41,607 bases of DNA from positions 1 through 41,607 of the forward strand of contig JAAWNI010000002.1 in the NCBI GenBank assembly GCA_022798855.1. The letters are read 5' to 3'. The position numbers and the translations under genes are program-made. Origin of the DNA: Lawsonibacter sp. (GTDB lineage Bacteria > Bacillota > Clostridia > Oscillospirales > Oscillospiraceae). This document shows positions 38,992-41,607 of the stretch, one piece after another (the first letter of the stretch is position 1; each line of letters opens with the position of its first letter). The notes below the pieces were generated by a model. It saw only the letters and a list, made by a program, of their open reading frames with translations. It was not told where the DNA came from and did no database searches.

Positions 38992-40248
38992 TCATACCTT
39001 CCCGATATCGGTGCGGAAGTGCATATCCTGGAAGGAAATGGGCTTGGCGGCGGCGTAGGCGGCGGCGATGGCCTGCTCCAGGGTGGAGCCGGTGGCGGTG
39101 ACGCCTAAGACCCGGCCGCCGGCGGTTAGGATTTCCCCGTTTTCCGCCTTGGTCCCGGCGTGGAAGACGGTGGCCCCCAGCGCTTCGGACTCCGCCAGGC
39201 CGGAGATGGGATGGCCGCTTTGGTACTTCACCGGGTAGCCCCCGGAAGCCAGCACCAGACAGCAGGCGGCTCCGTCCTTCCACTTTATGTCAACCTGATC
39301 CAGGGTGCCGTCCACACAGGCCTGGAAAATGTCCATCAGGTCGGAGTCCAGCATGGACAGGATGGGCTGAGTCTCCGGGTCGCCGAAGCGGGCGTTGTAC
39401 TCCACCACCCTGGGGCCGTCCTTGGTTAACATAAGGCCGAAGTAGATGACCCCCTTGAAGGGACGGCCCTCCGCCTTTAACGCGGCCACCGTGGGCAGGA
39501 AGATCTCCCTCACGCACCGGTCCGCAATCTCCGGCGTGTACTTGGGGGAGGGGCAGAAGGCCCCCATTCCTCCGGTGTTGGGGCCCTGGTTGCCGTCATA
39601 GGCCCGCTTGTGGTCCTGGCTGGACAGCATGGGGGCCAGGTGCTCCCCGTCGCAGAAGGCCAGCACCGTCACCTCAGGGCCTGTCATGCACTCCTCAATG
39701 ACCACAGTGGAGCCCGATTCGCCGAACTTCTTGTCCTCCATCATCTCCCGGACGGCGGTTTCCGCTTCCTCCACCGTGGAAGCCACCACCACGCCCTTGC
39801 CCAGGGCCAGGCCGTCCGCCTTGACCACGATGGGCGCGCCCTGCTCCCGGATGTAGGCCAGGGCGCTGTCCAGGTCGGTGAAGGTCTTATACCTGGCGGT
39901 GGGGATGTGGTATTTTTTCATCAATTCCTTGGAAAAGGCCTTGCTGGCCTCGATGATGGCGGCGTTGGCCCGGGGGCCGAAGGCGGGGATGCCCGCTTGT
40001 TCCAGGGCGTCCACCATCCCCAGGGCCAGGGGGTCGTCGGGGGCCACCATAACAAAGTCCATGGCGTTTTCCTTGGCCCACTTGACCATCCCATTCACAT
40101 TAGTGGCCTTGATGGGCACGCACTCCGCCACCTGGGCGATGCCCCCGTTGCCCGGGGCGCAGTACAACTCGGTCACTTTTGGCGACTGGGCCAGCTTCCA
40201 GCAGATGGCGTGCTCCCGGCCGCCGCCGCCTACGACTAAAACTTTCAT
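38992..40248 (-). CDS. purD: Phosphoribosylamine--glycine ligase
   Basis: MKVLVVGGGGREHAICWKLAQSP; ATP-grasp; NTGGMGAFCPSP; VVEYNARFGDPETQ. Confidence 0.97.
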   Translation of the reverse strand: MKVLVVGGGGREHAICWKLAQSPKVTELYCAPGNGGIAQVAECVPIKATNVNGMVKWAKENAMDFVMVAPDDPLALGMVDALEQAGIPAFGPRANAAIIEASKAFSKELMKKYHIPTARYKTFTDLDSALAYIREQGAPIVVKADGLALGKGVVVASTVEEAETAVREMMEDKKFGESGSTVVIEECMTGPEVTVLAFCDGEHLAPMLSSQDHKRAYDGNQGPNTGGMGAFCPSPKYTPEIADRCVREIFLPTVAALKAEGRPFKGVIYFGLMLTKDGPRVVEYNARFGDPETQPILSMLDSDLMDIFQACVDGTLDQVDIKWKDGAACCLVLASGGYPVKYQSGHPISGLAESEALGATVFHAGTKAENGEILTAGGRVLGVTATGSTLEQAIAAAYAAAKPISFQDMHFRTDIGKV

Positions 40249-40265
40249 ACTACGTTCTCCTTTTA

Positions 40266-40433
40266 TCAGTCTCGACTGCCGATCCAGTAACAGCCTGCGC
40301 CTACCACAGCGGCGAGATAGCAGATGCTTTTTGAGATCTCATCAAAAAAAGGTGTGGTGAGAGGTTCGGCTAAAAACAATATTAGAAAAAAGAGAGCCAA
40401 GGAAATGCCGCCCCGAATCAACTTCTGCTGCAT
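40266..40433 (-). CDS. Small two-TM membrane protein (55 aa), MQQKLIRGGISLALFFLILFLAEPLTTPFFDEISKSICYLAAVVGAGCYWIGSRD
   Basis: ATG preceded by gaggagg; lies between the purH and purD stop/start on the same strand; two hydrophobic segments. Absent from the ORF track (too short). Confidence 0.7.
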   Translation of the reverse strand: MQQKLIRGGISLALFFLILFLAEPLTTPFFDEISKSICYLAAVVGAGCYWIGSRD

Positions 40434-40445
40434 ACCAATTCCTCC

Positions 40446-41558
40446 TCAATGATGGAACAGCCGCATACCGGTAAAGACCATGACCATGCCGTATTTGTCG
40501 GCAGTCTCAATAACCTGGTCGTCCCGGATGGAGCCGCCGGGCTGGGCGATATACACCACCCCAGACTGGTGGGCCCGTTCCACGTTGTCTCCGAAGGGGA
40601 AGAAGGCGTCGGAGCCCAGAGTGACGCCCTCCAGTTTGGCAATCCAGTCCGCTTTTTCCTTCTGGGTGAGGACATCAGCGATGAAGGCGTCAATGGCGTT
40701 GTCCCGGTCGGGGCGGCGGACGTTCTCCGAGAAGGGGAGGGCCAGCACCTTGGGGTGCCGACGCAGCCACCAGATATCCGCCTTGTTTCCCGCCAGACGG
40801 GTGCAGTGGATGCGGCTCTGCTGTCCAGCCCCTACGCCAATGGTCATGCCGTCCTTGACGTAGCACACCGAGTTGGACTGGGTGTATTTCAGGGTAATCA
40901 GGGCCAGCAGCATGTCGTTTTTGGCGCTCTGGGGCAGGTCCTTATTTCGAGTGACGATATTTTTCAGCATGTCCTCCGTAATGGCCAGGTCGTTGTACCC
41001 CTGCTCGAAGGTGATTCCGAAGATGTTTCGCCGCTCAATGGGAGCGGGGGTGTACTCTGGGTCGATTTTGACCACGTTGTAGCCGCCCTTGCGCTTGGTC
41101 TTGAGGATCTCCAGGGCCTCGTCGGTGTAGCCGGGGGCAATCACGCCGTCGGACACCTCCAGCGCCAGGAAGCGGGCGGTGTCTCCGTCGCAGGTGTCGG
41201 ACAGCGCCGCCCAGTCCCCAAAGGAGCACAGCCGGTCGGCCCCCCGGGCCCGGATGTAGGCGCAGGCGATAGGGGAGAGGTCCCCCTCGGGGGCCAGGTA
41301 CATCAGCCGCTCTGTGTCGTTCAGGGGCAGGCCCAGGGCCGCGCCGGCGGGGGAGACGTGCTTGAAGGAGGCCGCCGCCGGCAGACCGGTGGCCTGTTTC
41401 AGCGCCTTCACCAGCTGCCAGGAGTTCAGCGCGTCCATAAAATTGATGTACCCCGGCTTGCCGTTGAGCACCTCCAGGGGAAGCTTGCCCTGCTCCATAA
41501 AGATGCGGGCCGGCTTCTGGTTGGGGTTGCAGCCGTATTTCAGTTCCAGTTCGGTCAT
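40446..41558 (-). CDS. purH: Standalone AICAR formyltransferase (PurH AICARFT domain without IMP cyclohydrolase)
   Basis: ELKYGCNPNQKPA, ASFKHVSPAGAA, IGVGAGQQSRIHCTRLA, SDAFFPFGDNVERA; 370 aa lacking the MGS-like IMPCH domain. Confidence 0.9.
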   Translation of the reverse strand: MTELELKYGCNPNQKPARIFMEQGKLPLEVLNGKPGYINFMDALNSWQLVKALKQATGLPAAASFKHVSPAGAALGLPLNDTERLMYLAPEGDLSPIACAYIRARGADRLCSFGDWAALSDTCDGDTARFLALEVSDGVIAPGYTDEALEILKTKRKGGYNVVKIDPEYTPAPIERRNIFGITFEQGYNDLAITEDMLKNIVTRNKDLPQSAKNDMLLALITLKYTQSNSVCYVKDGMTIGVGAGQQSRIHCTRLAGNKADIWWLRRHPKVLALPFSENVRRPDRDNAIDAFIADVLTQKEKADWIAKLEGVTLGSDAFFPFGDNVERAHQSGVVYIAQPGGSIRDDQVIETADKYGMVMVFTGMRLFHH

Positions 41559-41584
41559 GTTGTGCGCTCCTTTCGATGAATGGG

Positions 41585-41607
41585 CGTAGGGGCGGCCTGT
41601 GGCCGCC
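41585..41607. repeat. Partial TAGGGGCG palindromic element at window edge
   Basis: cgtaggggcggcctgtggccgcc. Confidence 0.5.

Overview
A 41.6-kb, GC-rich Firmicutes chromosome segment, most like Oscillospiraceae/Clostridia by gene content and style. The left half is mostly housekeeping: PBP1A; ACT regulator-hom-lysC; trmN6-like; rsmI; murC; a GGDEF diguanylate cyclase; trxA and a TrxR-like flavoprotein; a YdeI-like protein; glnS; a metallophosphoesterase; and a complete-looking F1Fo ATP synthase operon. That operon has no free delta gene: the C-terminal domain of delta is fused to the N-terminus of alpha. The c subunit carries a predicted signal peptide. The right half (about 23.7-38.5 kb) is a large Ter (TerD/TelA/YceG-type) stress system. 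It contains a YceG-like protein, TelA, four TerD-family proteins, a P2-type Ca2+ ATPase and a rhomboid protease. These are followed by the predicted nucleoside-like 'biosynthetic module' (PRTase-TRSP, StiP-type PRTase-like, HAD, CitE-like lyase) and a cytoplasmic trypsin/HtrA-like protease. By eye, the N-terminal domain of this protease looks homologous to a domain that appears three times in the YceG-like protein. The window ends with purD, an unlisted 55-aa two-TM small ORF, and a standalone AICAR transformylase (purH). Intergenic regions carry a family of TAGGGGCG...CGCCCCTA palindromic elements, several of which supply the stop codon of the neighbouring ORF. All calls come from reading sequence and translations; no database search was run.
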